From positions 372,001 to 436,000 of the forward strand of contig NZ_LSRE01000050.1 in NCBI RefSeq assembly GCF_001575205.1: 64,000 nucleotides of DNA. The letters are read 5' to 3'. This stretch comes from Tsukamurella pseudospumae. GTDB lineage: Bacteria; Actinomycetota; Actinomycetes; Mycobacteriales; Mycobacteriaceae. Below, in pieces: positions 1 through 8,273 of the stretch (positions are counted from its first letter, which is position 1; the number at the start of each line of letters is the position of its first letter). The notes below the pieces were generated by a model. It was not told the origin of the DNA, did no database searches, and saw only the letters and a program-made list of their open reading frames with translations. A program made the translations under genes and the position numbers.

Positions 1-406
1 CGCCGGAGTTGCGCAGCCGGATGACGATGCCCTGGATCAGCAGGTCCCACACGCCGCGCGGGATGCGCAGGAAGTACTCGGGCTCGGCGGCCAGCACCTT
101 GGACACGGCCATGTTCGACTCGGCCTGCCCGATGCTCAGCGCGAACACCTCGACCAGCGTCTGCTGCGGCGTGTACCCGACGATCGTCTTGTCCAACTTG
201 CGGCGCAGCGTGCGGATCTCGATGGCCACGACGCGGGCGATCAGCTGGTCGCGGTTGGGGAAGATCCGGTACAGCGTGCTGCGGGAGACGTGCGCCTGCT
301 TGGCGACCTGGTCCATGCTGACGCCGGGAATCCCGTTCGCGGCGATCACCTCGCGGGCGGCGTCCACGATCCGTCGCGCGGGCGACGGCGTACGCGGGGC
401 ACTCAT
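1..406 (-). CDS. TetR-family transcriptional regulator, C-terminus cut by window edge
   Basis: The reverse strand reads from an ATG at 406 to the window edge without a stop (about 135 codons). An N-terminal helix-turn-helix is visible at about residues 25-50, with the typical core VSRSTLYRIFPNRDQL preceded by a region rich in Ala and Arg. TetR proteins are dimeric repressors whose C-terminal half binds a ligand. Only part of that half is present here, so the ligand class cannot be judged. The gene is divergent from the FmdB-type gene starting at 479, with a 72-bp gap that must hold both promoters. The target is unknown. Confidence 0.85.
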   Translation of the reverse strand, partial: MSAPRTPSPARRIVDAAREVIAANGIPGVSMDQVAKQAHVSRSTLYRIFPNRDQLIARVVAIEIRTLRRKLDKTIVGYTPQQTLVEVFALSIGQAESNMAVSKVLAAEPEYFLRIPRGVWDLLIQGIVIRLRNSG

Positions 407-478
407 GGCCGTATCGTATCCGCTCACACCCCTGGCACTCGAATCGCCGGAGTGCTAATTGAGCGGTAGAATCGATCG

Positions 479-739
479 GTGCCTACCTATTCGTACCAAT
501 GCAAGGAGTGCGGCGAGGCCTTCGACGCCGTGCAGTCCTTCTCCGACGATCCGCTCACGGTGTGCCCCAACTGCGGCGGCCCGCTGCGGAAGCTGTTCAA
601 CTCCGTCGGCGTCGTGTTCAAGGGCAGCGGCTTCTACCGCACCGATTCCCGCAGCTCAAAGGCCGATACCACCGCGAAGTCGGAGACCAAGAGCAGTTCC
701 GACACCGCCGCCAAGGTCGACAAGGCCACCAGCTCCTAG
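479..739 (+). CDS. FmdB-type zinc-ribbon protein, homologue of redox-regulated chaperone Ruc (Rv0991c)
   Basis: This 86-residue protein begins with GTG. The N-terminal half is a zinc ribbon with two cysteine pairs (CKEC at about residues 8-11 and CPNC at about 29-32). It is followed by the conserved segment RKLFNSVGVVFKGSGFYRTD and then a disordered Ser/Thr/Lys tail. This architecture matches mycobacterial Rv0991c, described as a chaperone activated when oxidation releases zinc and the tail acts as an intrinsically disordered region. Older annotation calls the family a putative regulatory protein. The gene lies near mscL as in mycobacteria. A role in protecting proteins under oxidative stress is inferred from the family. 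Confidence 0.85.
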   Translation: MPTYSYQCKECGEAFDAVQSFSDDPLTVCPNCGGPLRKLFNSVGVVFKGSGFYRTDSRSSKADTTAKSETKSSSDTAAKVDKATSS

Positions 740-757
740 CCTTGCTACGTTGCTGGC

Positions 758-1561
758 ATGACCCACGTCTTCGATGAAGCGACCGCCGTCGAGCCGATCG
801 CCGGCGGCTTCCGCGCCCACACGCACCCGGCCTACAACAACATGGTCGGGCCGTTCGGCGGGATCACCGCCGGCACCGTCGTGGCGGCGCTGCAGGCGCA
901 TCCCGAGGCGCAGGGCCATCCGCTGAGCCTCACACTGAACTTCGCCGCCCCGATCAAGGACGGCGCTTGGGACCTCGCGGTCACCGTCCTGCGCACGAAC
1001 CGCACCAATCAGCACTTCGTCTTCGTCCTGAGCCAGGGCGACGGCCCCGTCGCCTCCGGTACCGCGGTGTTCGGCACGCGCCGCGACACCTGGGGCGCCA
1101 CGGAGACGCCGTTCCCGCAGGTCCAGGCACCGGAGGACTACCCGGAGCAGTCGATGCCGGACTTCGTGGAGTGGGCCAAGAACTACGAGACCCGCTTCGT
1201 CGAGGGCAGCCTGGTCATGGACGGCCCGCAGGACGACTCGACCACCACGATGTGGCTGCGCGACAAGCCCGCTCGCCCGCTGGACTACCCGGCGCTGGCG
1301 TCGATCGCGGACTCCTTCTACCCGCGGATCTTCCGCCGTCGCGGCACCTACGCCCCCGCTGGCACCATCTCGCTCACCACCTACTTCCACGCGAGCCCCG
1401 CGGAACTCGAGCAGCAGGGCGCCGAGCACCTCCTCGCGACCGCCCGGGCGGCGCGCTTCGGCCATGGCCATTTCGACCAGTACGGCCAGGTCTGGGGGCG
1501 GAACGGCACCCTGCTGGCGACCACGCACCAGATCGTCTACTACAAGGATCCGCAGGCCTGA
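758..1561 (+). CDS. Acyl-CoA thioesterase, double hotdog (TesB-like) family
   Basis: The 267-residue protein starts 18 bp after the FmdB gene, probably in one transcript. The early segment NNMVGPFGGITAG resembles the substrate-facing loop of hotdog thioesterases. The length fits a tandem double-hotdog enzyme, with a second half from about residue 140 to the end. These enzymes hydrolyse acyl-CoA thioesters to free acid and CoA in the cytoplasm. Chain-length preference cannot be read from the sequence. No signal peptide is present. Confidence 0.8.
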   Translation: MTHVFDEATAVEPIAGGFRAHTHPAYNNMVGPFGGITAGTVVAALQAHPEAQGHPLSLTLNFAAPIKDGAWDLAVTVLRTNRTNQHFVFVLSQGDGPVASGTAVFGTRRDTWGATETPFPQVQAPEDYPEQSMPDFVEWAKNYETRFVEGSLVMDGPQDDSTTTMWLRDKPARPLDYPALASIADSFYPRIFRRRGTYAPAGTISLTTYFHASPAELEQQGAEHLLATARAARFGHGHFDQYGQVWGRNGTLLATTHQIVYYKDPQA

Positions 1562-1567
1562 TCGGGG

Positions 1568-1587
1568 CCGTTCCTCCACAGGAACGG
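1568..1587. terminator. Short perfect hairpin after thioesterase gene
   Basis: An 8-bp perfect stem with a 4-nt loop (CCAC) begins 7 bp after the stop codon. No T-run follows, so it is a weak intrinsic terminator or an mRNA-end stabiliser. A lone TTATCCACA (DnaA-box-like) sits just beyond, at 1590-1598. Confidence 0.45.
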
Positions 1588-1660
1588 GGTTATCCACAAG
1601 GGCGGCTTCCGGGCCCCTTTCCGACGGTCCGCCGTCGGCGCACCGTCGTAGATTCCGGGC

Positions 1661-2314
1661 ATGGAGTCCTTGCAGCCGACCGGTGTCGAACGGATGCGGG
1701 CCGCGCTGCGGCCCGGGTGGGCGCGCACGCTGACGGCTCGGCGGGCGGCGGCCGCGGCGCTGGCGGTGGTGGCGCTGATCGTCGCGGTCACGAGCCGGCC
1801 GAGCGGGCCGCAGGCGCAGGTGCTCGTCGCGGCGCGCGAGCTGGGGCCGGGAGGGAAGCTCGTCGGCGAGGATCTCGTGGTGCGCACCGTTCCGGCGGAC
1901 CTCGCGCCCCAGGACGCGCTGACGCGTCCGGACGAGGCGGTCGGACGGTCGGTGACGGGGCCCGTCGGCGCGGGCGAGATCCTCACGGGCCGAAGGGTGC
2001 TCAGCGACCGCACCGCGGGCTTCATCCGCCCCGGCTCGCGGCTGGTGCCGATCGCGCTGCAGGACGCCGCCACGATGGACCTGCTCCGCCCCGGCGACGT
2101 GGTGGACGTGGTGGCGCAGCGCAAGCCCCGCGCCGGCGAGCGGGACGACGCTGCGCCCTCCGTCCTGGCCCGCTCGGCCACGGTCGCCGTCGCCGCAGCG
2201 GCGCAGGCCTCACGGCAGCAGGCCCGCACCGTGATGCTCGCGATGTCCGAGACGGAGGCGCACGCCGTCGCCGCCGCGGCGCTCAGTTCACCACTGTCCG
2301 TGGTGTTCCGGTGA
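1661..2314 (+). CDS. SAF-domain membrane-anchored protein (CpaB/RcpC-like)
   Basis: The 217-residue protein has an Arg-rich cytoplasmic start, one transmembrane helix at about residues 26-46, and then an exported SAF domain (about 50-115; VLVAARELGPGGKLVGEDL). A C-terminal part resembles the RcpC/CpaB fold (GDVVDVVA). CpaB-like proteins help Flp/Tad pilus assembly, but no other tad gene is nearby. Single SAF proteins next to the FmdB gene are common in related genera, with unknown role. Its stop overlaps the start of the following toxin-like gene by 4 bp, so the two are translationally coupled. Confidence 0.75.
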   Translation: MESLQPTGVERMRAALRPGWARTLTARRAAAAALAVVALIVAVTSRPSGPQAQVLVAARELGPGGKLVGEDLVVRTVPADLAPQDALTRPDEAVGRSVTGPVGAGEILTGRRVLSDRTAGFIRPGSRLVPIALQDAATMDLLRPGDVVDVVAQRKPRAGERDDAAPSVLARSATVAVAAAAQASRQQARTVMLAMSETEAHAVAAAALSSPLSVVFR

Positions 2315-2928
2315 GGCCGGGCGACGACCGGCGCCGAGGCTCGCCCGGCGGCCCCGACGGCAACGTCCCGACAACCGCACCTCCACGACTCGGCGGCCGC
2401 GGGTACTCCGACGTCGACGTGGAACGCCGACTCGAATGGCAGATGGACGTCGCTATGCTCCGTCGAATCAAGGTCCCACAGGTACCTCTTGCCGAGGTCA
2501 TGTTCCACGTCCACGCACTCCAGGAGCTTCGCCGGCGACTCCTCATCTCCGGCCGAGTGGACGAACGCGTCGGCAAGCCCTTGGACCGGAGGGAACGCAC
2601 TGTCGTGGACACGCTGGTCGCCGAGGGCCGGAACGTCACGGTTCTCGCTCGGGCGCGGACCGGCGACTCGACGCCCGATATCGCAGTCGATGGCCGGGCC
2701 GCGGAGATCAAGTCGTCCACCCGAGGGAATGCTCGAGCGTTCGCATTCCGGGTGGGCGAGGTGTGGGACCGGCAAGGTACCGGCCTCGTGTTCGTGAACG
2801 CGGACGAGTCGGCGATCGATCACGCCGACCTCGTCGGAGCGATGCAGGCGCTGGTCGCGCATGGCGACGCCGCGTATATTCGGGTCATCGGACGTCGTGC
2901 CGACATCGAGCTCGGGAGGTGGCCGTGA
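2311..2928 (+). CDS. CdiA C-terminal-like tRNase toxin-domain protein
   Basis: This 205-residue protein starts with GTG at 2311, overlapping the preceding TGA (GTGA). The first 35 residues are Arg/Gly/Pro-rich. The C-terminal ~110 residues show the pattern of the CdiA C-terminal tRNase domain: an RRE helix, L-x-x-x-G-x-x-V strand, TPDIAVDG, then EIKSS. The Asp and the Glu-x-Lys are the expected PD-(D/E)xK-like catalytic residues. No signal peptide, secretion domain or repeats are seen, so this is an orphan or minimal toxin domain rather than a full CDI exoprotein. It ends in an ATGA overlap with the next gene, typical of a toxin followed by its immunity gene. Toxic activity is inferred. Confidence 0.6.
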   Translation: MRPGDDRRRGSPGGPDGNVPTTAPPRLGGRGYSDVDVERRLEWQMDVAMLRRIKVPQVPLAEVMFHVHALQELRRRLLISGRVDERVGKPLDRRERTVVDTLVAEGRNVTVLARARTGDSTPDIAVDGRAAEIKSSTRGNARAFAFRVGEVWDRQGTGLVFVNADESAIDHADLVGAMQALVAHGDAAYIRVIGRRADIELGRWP

Positions 2929-3281
2929 TGCGCAACGATCTCATTCTCACGGCTCAGGTCGACGATCCGACGGGCCGGTTCTCACAGTTCGTCGCAGACC
3001 TCGCCGCGTCGCTCGGAGCGAAGGACAGCGCCGTGCGAACGAGGCCGAACGGCCGTCGGGCCGTCATCCGTACCGCTACGGGGGTCGTCACCCCGGGCGT
3101 GTCCGAAGGAGGGTTCGGCGTCGGCATCGAGAGCGTCACCGACGACGATCATGCGCACAATTCGTACGCCGATCGAGTGCACATCGCCGTGGCGTCCGCG
3201 CTCCCCGACGTGCGAGTCGACCTGCTCGACGAGACCGACCAGGTGATCCGGAGCGTCACCCAACACACGCCGGCGGCCTAG
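2928..3281 (+). CDS. Hypothetical protein, candidate immunity partner of the upstream tRNase-like protein
   Basis: This 117-residue soluble protein has no recognised family. The ATG at 2928 overlaps the upstream TGA and has a GGGAGGTGG ribosome site about 8 bp before it; an in-frame GTG lies one codon earlier. The sequence is acidic overall, with an N-terminal strand-helix segment, a GVVTPGVSEGGFGVGIES strand pair, and a C-terminal part rich in Asp and Val. Size, acidity and strict coupling fit an immunity or antitoxin protein for a basic nuclease, but that is inference from context only. It is convergent with the PrsW gene. Confidence 0.55.
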   Translation: MRNDLILTAQVDDPTGRFSQFVADLAASLGAKDSAVRTRPNGRRAVIRTATGVVTPGVSEGGFGVGIESVTDDDHAHNSYADRVHIAVASALPDVRVDLLDETDQVIRSVTQHTPAA

Positions 3282-3334
3282 GAATCGCTGAGTCTCTTCG
3301 TCGATCCCGGGCAACGGGTTCCGGATGGCGGCGC

Positions 3335-4333
3335 TCAGCCGACCCGGTAGGTGAGCTCGCGGATCAGCCACTTCTGGCGCTTGCGCGCCACCTCGGCGAC
3401 GGCGGGGCCGTAGTAGAAGCGCAGGTAGTCCTCGCCGTTCCGGCGCAGCGCGCGGGTGGGCAGCGTGGCCAGTTCGGCGGGCGGCGCGAGCTTCGCGGCC
3501 TCCGGCATGCGGATGGCGCGCTGCAGCCACCGGCGCTGCTCGTAGATCATCCAGGTCCACGCGCCGCCGAGGAGCGAGAGCGTCACCGCGCACTTGAGCA
3601 CGATGAGCAGAAGCACCACCATGGGGTTCTCGCCGCTCGGCGCGTTCCACCAGAAGTGCATGAAGTAGGCGAGCACGATCGGGATCGCCGCGAGCGCCGG
3701 CCGGATCCGCAGCAACGCCAGGCCGAGCGCGAAGAACCCCGTGTACACCCAGTGCGATTGGAAGCCGAAGAGCGCGCGCATGAGCGTCACCGTGAGCGCG
3801 CCCACGGTGTCGGACTGGGCATCACGGACCGCGAAGGTCACTGCGTACGAGAGGTTCTCGACCACTTGGAAGCCCAGACCCGCGAACGCGCCGACCGCGA
3901 AGATCTGAAGCGGCCTGCGCAGGCGGTCGCGGAACATCACCAGCAGCAGCGCGACGCCGGCGCCCTTGATGGTCTCCTCGTCCAGCGGTCCGATGAGGGC
4001 CGCACCCCAGGTCGTGGAGCCGGGATCGTCGAGCACGTCGTTGACGGCGTCGGAGGCGAACCCGTTGATCTGCAGGGCGAGCCCGCAGGCGCCGATCGCG
4101 CCCCACGCGAAGGCGAGGGCCCACACCGTGCGCAGCTGGGCGTGCGAGCGGTCCAGCGCCCAGATGATCACGGCGATCAGCGCGGCGGCCAGCAGGATGA
4201 TCGGCAGCGCGACCGCGACCGCGCCGCCCGCCTCCGCGATGCGGGGCACCATGTCGCGCACGAGCACGAACGCGCCGAACGCCGAACCCGCCAGGAACAC
4301 CCAGAAGCTGATGGTCGTGAGCTGCGCGCGCAT
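3335..4333 (-). CDS. PrsW-family intramembrane metalloprotease
   Basis: This 332-residue polytopic membrane protein has about eight hydrophobic helices. The family motifs are present: EETIK (the EExxK motif), FQVVE (FxxxE) in a glycine-rich helix, and HFWWN near the sixth helix, where other members have HxxxD. PrsW proteins are membrane-embedded zinc-type peptidases. B. subtilis PrsW cleaves an anti-sigma factor, but the substrate here is unknown. The C-terminal ~90 residues are soluble and basic. The ATG overlaps the stop of the upstream gene (TGATG), so the two form one unit. Confidence 0.85.
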   Translation of the reverse strand: MRAQLTTISFWVFLAGSAFGAFVLVRDMVPRIAEAGGAVAVALPIILLAAALIAVIIWALDRSHAQLRTVWALAFAWGAIGACGLALQINGFASDAVNDVLDDPGSTTWGAALIGPLDEETIKGAGVALLLVMFRDRLRRPLQIFAVGAFAGLGFQVVENLSYAVTFAVRDAQSDTVGALTVTLMRALFGFQSHWVYTGFFALGLALLRIRPALAAIPIVLAYFMHFWWNAPSGENPMVVLLLIVLKCAVTLSLLGGAWTWMIYEQRRWLQRAIRMPEAAKLAPPAELATLPTRALRRNGEDYLRFYYGPAVAEVARKRQKWLIRELTYRVG

Positions 4334-4857
4334 CAGTCCTCCCGCAGGGTCTGGACGAGCGCGGTCAGGTCGGGAGCGGCACCGTCGGGCCCGCGGAGCG
4401 TGAGCACCGTGACCAACAGGTCCGAGTGGCCCACGACGGCGCACTCCCCCGACCTGCCGCCGCCCGATGCGGCGCAGCTGCGACCGGCGAACTGCGGGCC
4501 GCGGATGTCGCCGGTGAAGTGCGCGTCGACGCCGCCCGCCTCGAACTCGCGCAGGCGGCGCGGTGCGGCGGTGTCGAAGTCGGTCATGCCGGTCGTGAGG
4601 CGCACGGACAGCGAGCTGCCGCTGGGGTGCACGAAACGCACCACATCGGCCCGGCCGGACGGCACCTTGTCCCAGCCCGACGGTGCGCGGAAGTCCACTC
4701 CCGCAGAGGCGTTCCCGACGCGATAGGTGTGGTCGGCGACGGGCGTGCGCGGTGTGGGCACGGCGCGGTCCACGCCGTACCACCCGGCGGCGAGCCCGCC
4801 GACGACGAGAATCACACCCGCCGAAACGCCCGCGTCGACTGCGCGGATTCGGTTCAT
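4333..4857 (-). CDS. Membrane-anchored exported protein of unknown function
   Basis: The 174-residue reading starts at the ATG at 4857, placing one signal-anchor helix at about residues 10-30 (AGVILVVGGLAAGWYGV). The rest would be exported. Two cysteines near the C-terminal third (RSCAAS and GECAVV) could form a disulfide. Upstream in-frame ATGs at 4893 and beyond would add a basic leader that runs into the mscL promoter, so the shorter start is preferred. It is coupled to the PrsW protease gene, so it might be a partner or regulator of that protease. No family was recognised. Confidence 0.65.
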   Translation of the reverse strand: MNRIRAVDAGVSAGVILVVGGLAAGWYGVDRAVPTPRTPVADHTYRVGNASAGVDFRAPSGWDKVPSGRADVVRFVHPSGSSLSVRLTTGMTDFDTAAPRRLREFEAGGVDAHFTGDIRGPQFAGRSCAASGGGRSGECAVVGHSDLLVTVLTLRGPDGAAPDLTALVQTLRED

Positions 4858-4925
4858 ACGGTTAGCATAATTGCGACACTGCACCACGCGTCGCATCCGT
4901 AACAACTTTCCGAAGGACGACAAAC

Positions 4926-5369
4926 ATGCTCAAGGGCTTCAAGGACTTCCTCCTCAAGGGCAACGTGCTCGACCTCGCGGTCGCCGTGGTCATCGGTGCG
5001 GCGTTCACTGCGATCGTCACCGCGTTCACCGATCACGTCGTCAAGCCGCTCATCGCCTCCATCGGCGGCGGCAAGGACGTGCAGGGGCTGGCGTGGGAGA
5101 TCAAGACGGGTGTCGCCGCCACCACCGTCGACCTGGGCGCGGTGCTCACGCAGATCATCAACTTCGTGCTGGTCGCGGCCGTCGTCTACTTCATTCTGAT
5201 CATGCCGTACGAGAAGATGAAGGCGCGGCTGGCGCCGGAGAAGGCGGCGGAGGACGAGGTGGACGTGCTCGTCGAGATCCGCGACCTGCTGGCCGCGCAG
5301 GCCGCGCCGTCGCAGGGCGGCGCGCACTCGGCCCTGCCTCCTACGGGGCAGTTCCCCACGCAGCGCTGA
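4926..5369 (+). CDS. mscL: Large-conductance mechanosensitive channel MscL
   Basis: The 147-residue protein has a GAAGGACGAC ribosome site. It starts MLKGFKDFLLKGNVLDLAVAV, the N-terminal amphipathic helix and pore-lining TM1 characteristic of MscL, followed by IGAAFTAIVTAFTDHVVKPLI. TM2 is at about residues 74-98 (QIINFVLVAAVVYFILIMPY). A charged cytoplasmic bundle and a Pro/Gln-rich tail follow. The homopentamer opens under membrane tension to release solutes during hypo-osmotic shock. Position near moaB2-pepD-mprAB matches the mycobacterial order in part. Confidence 0.97.
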   Translation: MLKGFKDFLLKGNVLDLAVAVVIGAAFTAIVTAFTDHVVKPLIASIGGGKDVQGLAWEIKTGVAATTVDLGAVLTQIINFVLVAAVVYFILIMPYEKMKARLAPEKAAEDEVDVLVEIRDLLAAQAAPSQGGAHSALPPTGQFPTQR

Positions 5370-5379
5370 CCCACGCACC

Positions 5380-5420
5380 ACGAGAGCCGGCCTCCCCCAC
5401 GTGGGGAGGCCGGCTCTCGT
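5380..5420. terminator. Strong bidirectional hairpin between mscL and convergent gene
   Basis: An 18-bp perfect GC-rich stem closes a 5-nt loop (CACGT). It begins 10 bp after the mscL stop and lies 22 bp before the end of the convergent gene. It is palindromic enough to serve both directions. Confidence 0.85.
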
Positions 5421-5442
5421 ATCCGGGTTCGACGGTGCGCCG

Positions 5443-5793
5443 CTACCGCACGCCGCGGCGCGACCGTCCGGTGTTCTCCATCCGCAGGATGGCGTCGAGC
5501 TCCTCGAGGTATGCGTCGGCGGCGGCCGGGGCACGCTTCCGCGGCGCGGGCGTGAGACGCGCGACCCGCTTACGCTTCTGACGCGGCGCCTCGCCCACGT
5601 TCTTCACTGCCACGTACCGGCCGGACTCGTCCTTTCGCGCGATCATCGTGCGCCCGTTCGAGAGCCGCAGGCGATAGCCACCGTCCGCCGCCTTGGTGAC
5701 CGAGAGGATCTTCGGATGCGGGCTCGTTTCCCCGGAGCGGTCCTGAACCTCGACCGCGGACGCACCACCGCGGTCACCGGTCGCCTTGTTCAC
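5443..5793 (-). CDS. Hypothetical basic protein
   Basis: This 116-residue protein has no recognised family. A compact central segment at about residues 28-62 (KILSVTKAADGGYRLRLSNGRTMIARKDESGRY) looks like a small beta-hairpin domain. It is followed by a Lys/Arg/Pro-rich linker (KRKRVARLTPAPRKRAP) and a helix, YLEELDAILRMEN. The strong positive charge could allow nucleic-acid contact, but nothing more specific is supported. Its start overlaps the end of the upstream gene by 20 bp, so the two are co-transcribed. Confidence 0.65.
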   Translation of the reverse strand: MNKATGDRGGASAVEVQDRSGETSPHPKILSVTKAADGGYRLRLSNGRTMIARKDESGRYVAVKNVGEAPRQKRKRVARLTPAPRKRAPAAADAYLEELDAILRMENTGRSRRGVR

Positions 5794-6466
5794 GCCTTCT
5801 CGCCTCCTGGGTCAATACGTTGATGATAACGCTCTCATCGGGGCTCGTCGCAGTACCTTTGAGGTAACCGAACCATTCCGCCGCGTTCCCCGTTCCGGAT
5901 CCGTCCTCCGTCAGCCGGTTCGTCATGACCCACTCGAAGGTCTCCCACCAGCGATCCTTGCTCGCCGACCTCGCCTGGCTGCGCAGCGCACCCATGAAGG
6001 CGACGAGCGCAGCGATGACAGCGCCGACGGCGCCGAAGCCGGGCGAGGTCACGAGAGCCCACGCGCCGTGAAGTACTTCGGACGTGCCTTGTGGCCATCG
6101 ATGGCGGCAGTACCGCAGACCGGGGTTGGCGACGAGCCACACGAGCACACCGAGGCCGACCGCCCCACCCAGCCGGCGCGTCCAGCGCCGCGTACGAACC
6201 TGGCGTGCAACGAAGTCGAGCTGCTCACGGGCGGAGAGATCCTCCTGCCGTACGGTGTCGCCGCGCAGCCACCAGACCAGCAACGACCGGGCGAGACCGT
6301 GCCCGCCGAGCCTCTCCGCCCAGTTCGTGTCCCGCAGCAGTGCTGCGACAGTGCGCGTCCGATCCACGAAAGAGGCACGCACCACGGAAGTCTCCCTTCG
6401 CAGCCTCACTCGTCGGTCCGATGCAACACCGTCGAACAAGCCGTCATCAATTGGACGCACCAGCAC
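5774..6466 (-). CDS. Hypothetical two-helix membrane protein
   Basis: This 230-residue protein begins with GTG. A soluble N-terminal half rich in Arg is followed by two hydrophobic segments at about residues 105-122 (LGGAVGLGVLVWLVANPG) and 140-163 (TSPGFGAVGAVIAALVAFMGAL). A soluble, mixed-charge C-terminal tail ends in a polar helix. No family was recognised. It overlaps the downstream small gene by 20 bp. Codon use is less GC-biased than in neighbours and the region just upstream is AT-rich, which could indicate later acquisition. Confidence 0.6.
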   Translation of the reverse strand: MLVRPIDDGLFDGVASDRRVRLRRETSVVRASFVDRTRTVAALLRDTNWAERLGGHGLARSLLVWWLRGDTVRQEDLSAREQLDFVARQVRTRRWTRRLGGAVGLGVLVWLVANPGLRYCRHRWPQGTSEVLHGAWALVTSPGFGAVGAVIAALVAFMGALRSQARSASKDRWWETFEWVMTNRLTEDGSGTGNAAEWFGYLKGTATSPDESVIINVLTQEARRREQGDR

Positions 6467-6564
6467 GCGGTTCGGTTCCCGTCACGCACACACCCCACGG
6501 CGAGACAGTGCACACAGCGATTCAGATGCCACGAAGGCGAGGCCGCTAGCGCCACTGCCGGGTT

Positions 6565-6653
6565 CAAACATTTATAGCTTTTTTGTTTGATTTTATCGAC
6601 TTTACTCGAATATCGGAGTAGACTTGCAGTAGCAGAACGAGGAGGTGGTGGGC
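6565..6653 (+). promoter_or_regulatory. AT-rich promoter region of the HNH protein gene
   Basis: This is the most AT-rich stretch in the window (for example TTTATAGCTTTTTTGTTTG), sitting between divergent genes. A strong AGGAGG ribosome site at about 6640-6645 precedes the ATG at 6654. No clear operator was recognised. Confidence 0.5.
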
Positions 6654-8270
6654 ATGACTACCAGCACAGCAGCGGAGTATCTTGCCGCCCTCGCCTCGTT
6701 CGAAAATGCCGCCGAGCGGCTCGCTGCGGCGAGCCCCGTGATGCTCTCCTCGGAAGAGATCCTGGATGCGCTCCCCCGGCTCGAGATGGCGGCGCGGAAG
6801 GTGCCGCACGGCCAGCATCTCCTCACTCAGGTGTGCGTCGAGCAGGGGATCCCCGGGCAGTTGGGCTACACGGGGATCAAGGAGATGCTGGTCGATCGGC
6901 TGCGGCTCGCGGGCACGGAAGCACGAGACCGGATGAAGGGCGCCAGATCCCGCACGCCGCGCAATACCCGGGGCGAGGCGCCGGAGCCCCGGCTGCCCGA
7001 GCTCTCCGCGGCGCAGCGGGCGGGTCTCGTCTCCGAGCGGCACGCCGCCGCGGTCGAGCAGTGGATCGACAAGGTGACCAAGGCGCCCGAGGCCACTCCG
7101 GAGAAGGTCGCTCTCCTCGAGGACGTGCTCGTCAACGCCGCGCTCAGTGTCTCTCCCGAGGACCTCGCCAAGATCGGGCAGCGCGCCTACGCGCTCATCG
7201 ATCCCGACGGTGCCGAGCCCAGCCCGGAGAACATCGCGCGCAAGCGCGAGGTGAACCTGGGCAAGCAGAGCGACGATCTGATGTCGGACCTCGACGGTGC
7301 CCTCTCCCCCGAGTGCCGAGCCCTGATGGACGTGGTGTTCGAGAAGCTCGCGCGGCCCGGCGTGAACAACCCGGCGGACGAGGAGAGCCCCGTCGACCCG
7401 GCGGACCAGGACGCAGTCGCCGAGGCGGCCCAGCGCGACACCCGCTCGCAGGGGCAGCGCAATCACGACGCGCTGCACGCGGCGCTCCGGGACTTCATCT
7501 CTTCCGGGGCGCTGGGACAGCACCGCGGCGTGCCGTGCGTCCCGGTCATCACGCTGGGGATCGATCAGCTCGAGTCCGAGGCCGGGTTCGCCACCACCGC
7601 GACCGGTGGGCGCATGCCCGTCGAGGACGCGTTGCGCATGATGGGCACCAACCCGAAGTACGTGCTGGTGCTGGACCTCGCGAACCGGCCGCTGTTCCTC
7701 GGCCGGGAGAAACGGCTCGCCACCCCGGATCAGCGGATCGCGCTGTACGGCAGCGAGAAGGGTTGCACCGCACCCGGTTGCGATGTCCCGGCAACTCGGT
7801 GCCAGGTCCACCACATCACGGAGTGGGCCGACGGTGGCGCCACGGATATCACGATGCTGACCCTCGCGTGCGAGAAGCACCACGGGAAGGTCACACCCAG
7901 CACCAGCGACTACCCGGGCGGGTGGGAGACGATCACGGTTCCGCACGGCGAGTACGCCGGCCGCACCGGCTGGCGCCGCAAAGCAGACCCCACCGGCGCG
8001 GTCCGGGTGAACCACGCGCACCACGTCGGCGAGCTCTACCGCCAGGCCATCGAACGCTGGCAGCGGCGGCGGGCACAACTCCGATCACTGTGGCGCAGTG
8101 AGGAACTGCGCGTGCAGTACGAGGAGTTCATCGGCACCGTCTACGACGACATCGCCGCCGTCCTCGACGGGCCCCACGGTCCACCGATCCTCGAGGAGAT
8201 GTTGGCGGAACACGACGCGGAGGTCGACTGGCGGAGCCTGTCGACGGAGCCTCCAGTGGCCGCGGCGTAG
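6654..8270 (+). CDS. DUF222 / 13E12-repeat-family HNH endonuclease-domain protein
   Basis: The ATG at 6654 lies 8 bp after AGGAGG; an in-frame GTG at 6645 lies inside the ribosome site. The 538-residue protein has a helical DUF222 region (about residues 30-330). A C-terminal HNH nuclease domain at about 370-420 contains zinc-knuckle cysteines (GCTAPGCDVP), the catalytic VHHITEW motif and a final KHH. The 13E12 family is multicopy in mycolata genomes and resembles self-spreading genes, though it is not a transposase. Its function in the cell is not established. The stop lies 3 bp from the stop of the convergent porin gene, with no room for a terminator. Confidence 0.85.
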   Translation: MTTSTAAEYLAALASFENAAERLAAASPVMLSSEEILDALPRLEMAARKVPHGQHLLTQVCVEQGIPGQLGYTGIKEMLVDRLRLAGTEARDRMKGARSRTPRNTRGEAPEPRLPELSAAQRAGLVSERHAAAVEQWIDKVTKAPEATPEKVALLEDVLVNAALSVSPEDLAKIGQRAYALIDPDGAEPSPENIARKREVNLGKQSDDLMSDLDGALSPECRALMDVVFEKLARPGVNNPADEESPVDPADQDAVAEAAQRDTRSQGQRNHDALHAALRDFISSGALGQHRGVPCVPVITLGIDQLESEAGFATTATGGRMPVEDALRMMGTNPKYVLVLDLANRPLFLGREKRLATPDQRIALYGSEKGCTAPGCDVPATRCQVHHITEWADGGATDITMLTLACEKHHGKVTPSTSDYPGGWETITVPHGEYAGRTGWRRKADPTGAVRVNHAHHVGELYRQAIERWQRRRAQLRSLWRSEELRVQYEEFIGTVYDDIAAVLDGPHGPPILEEMLAEHDAEVDWRSLSTEPPVAAA

Positions 8271-8273
8271 CGG

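Noticed and set aside
1590-1598. DnaA-box-like TTATCCACA
   Set aside because: Only one copy, no AT-rich unwinding region, no dnaA or dnaN nearby, so it is not an origin.
967-2310. Long open frame extending the toxin-like protein upstream across the thioesterase and SAF genes
   Set aside because: It is a reading-frame shadow: the real genes in this stretch are the 758-1561 thioesterase and the 1661-2314 SAF protein, and only the part after GTG 2311 shows family signals.
6654-8270. Possible transposable element around the 13E12/HNH gene
   Set aside because: No inverted ends, target duplication or transposase were found; HNH DUF222 genes are common chromosomal families.
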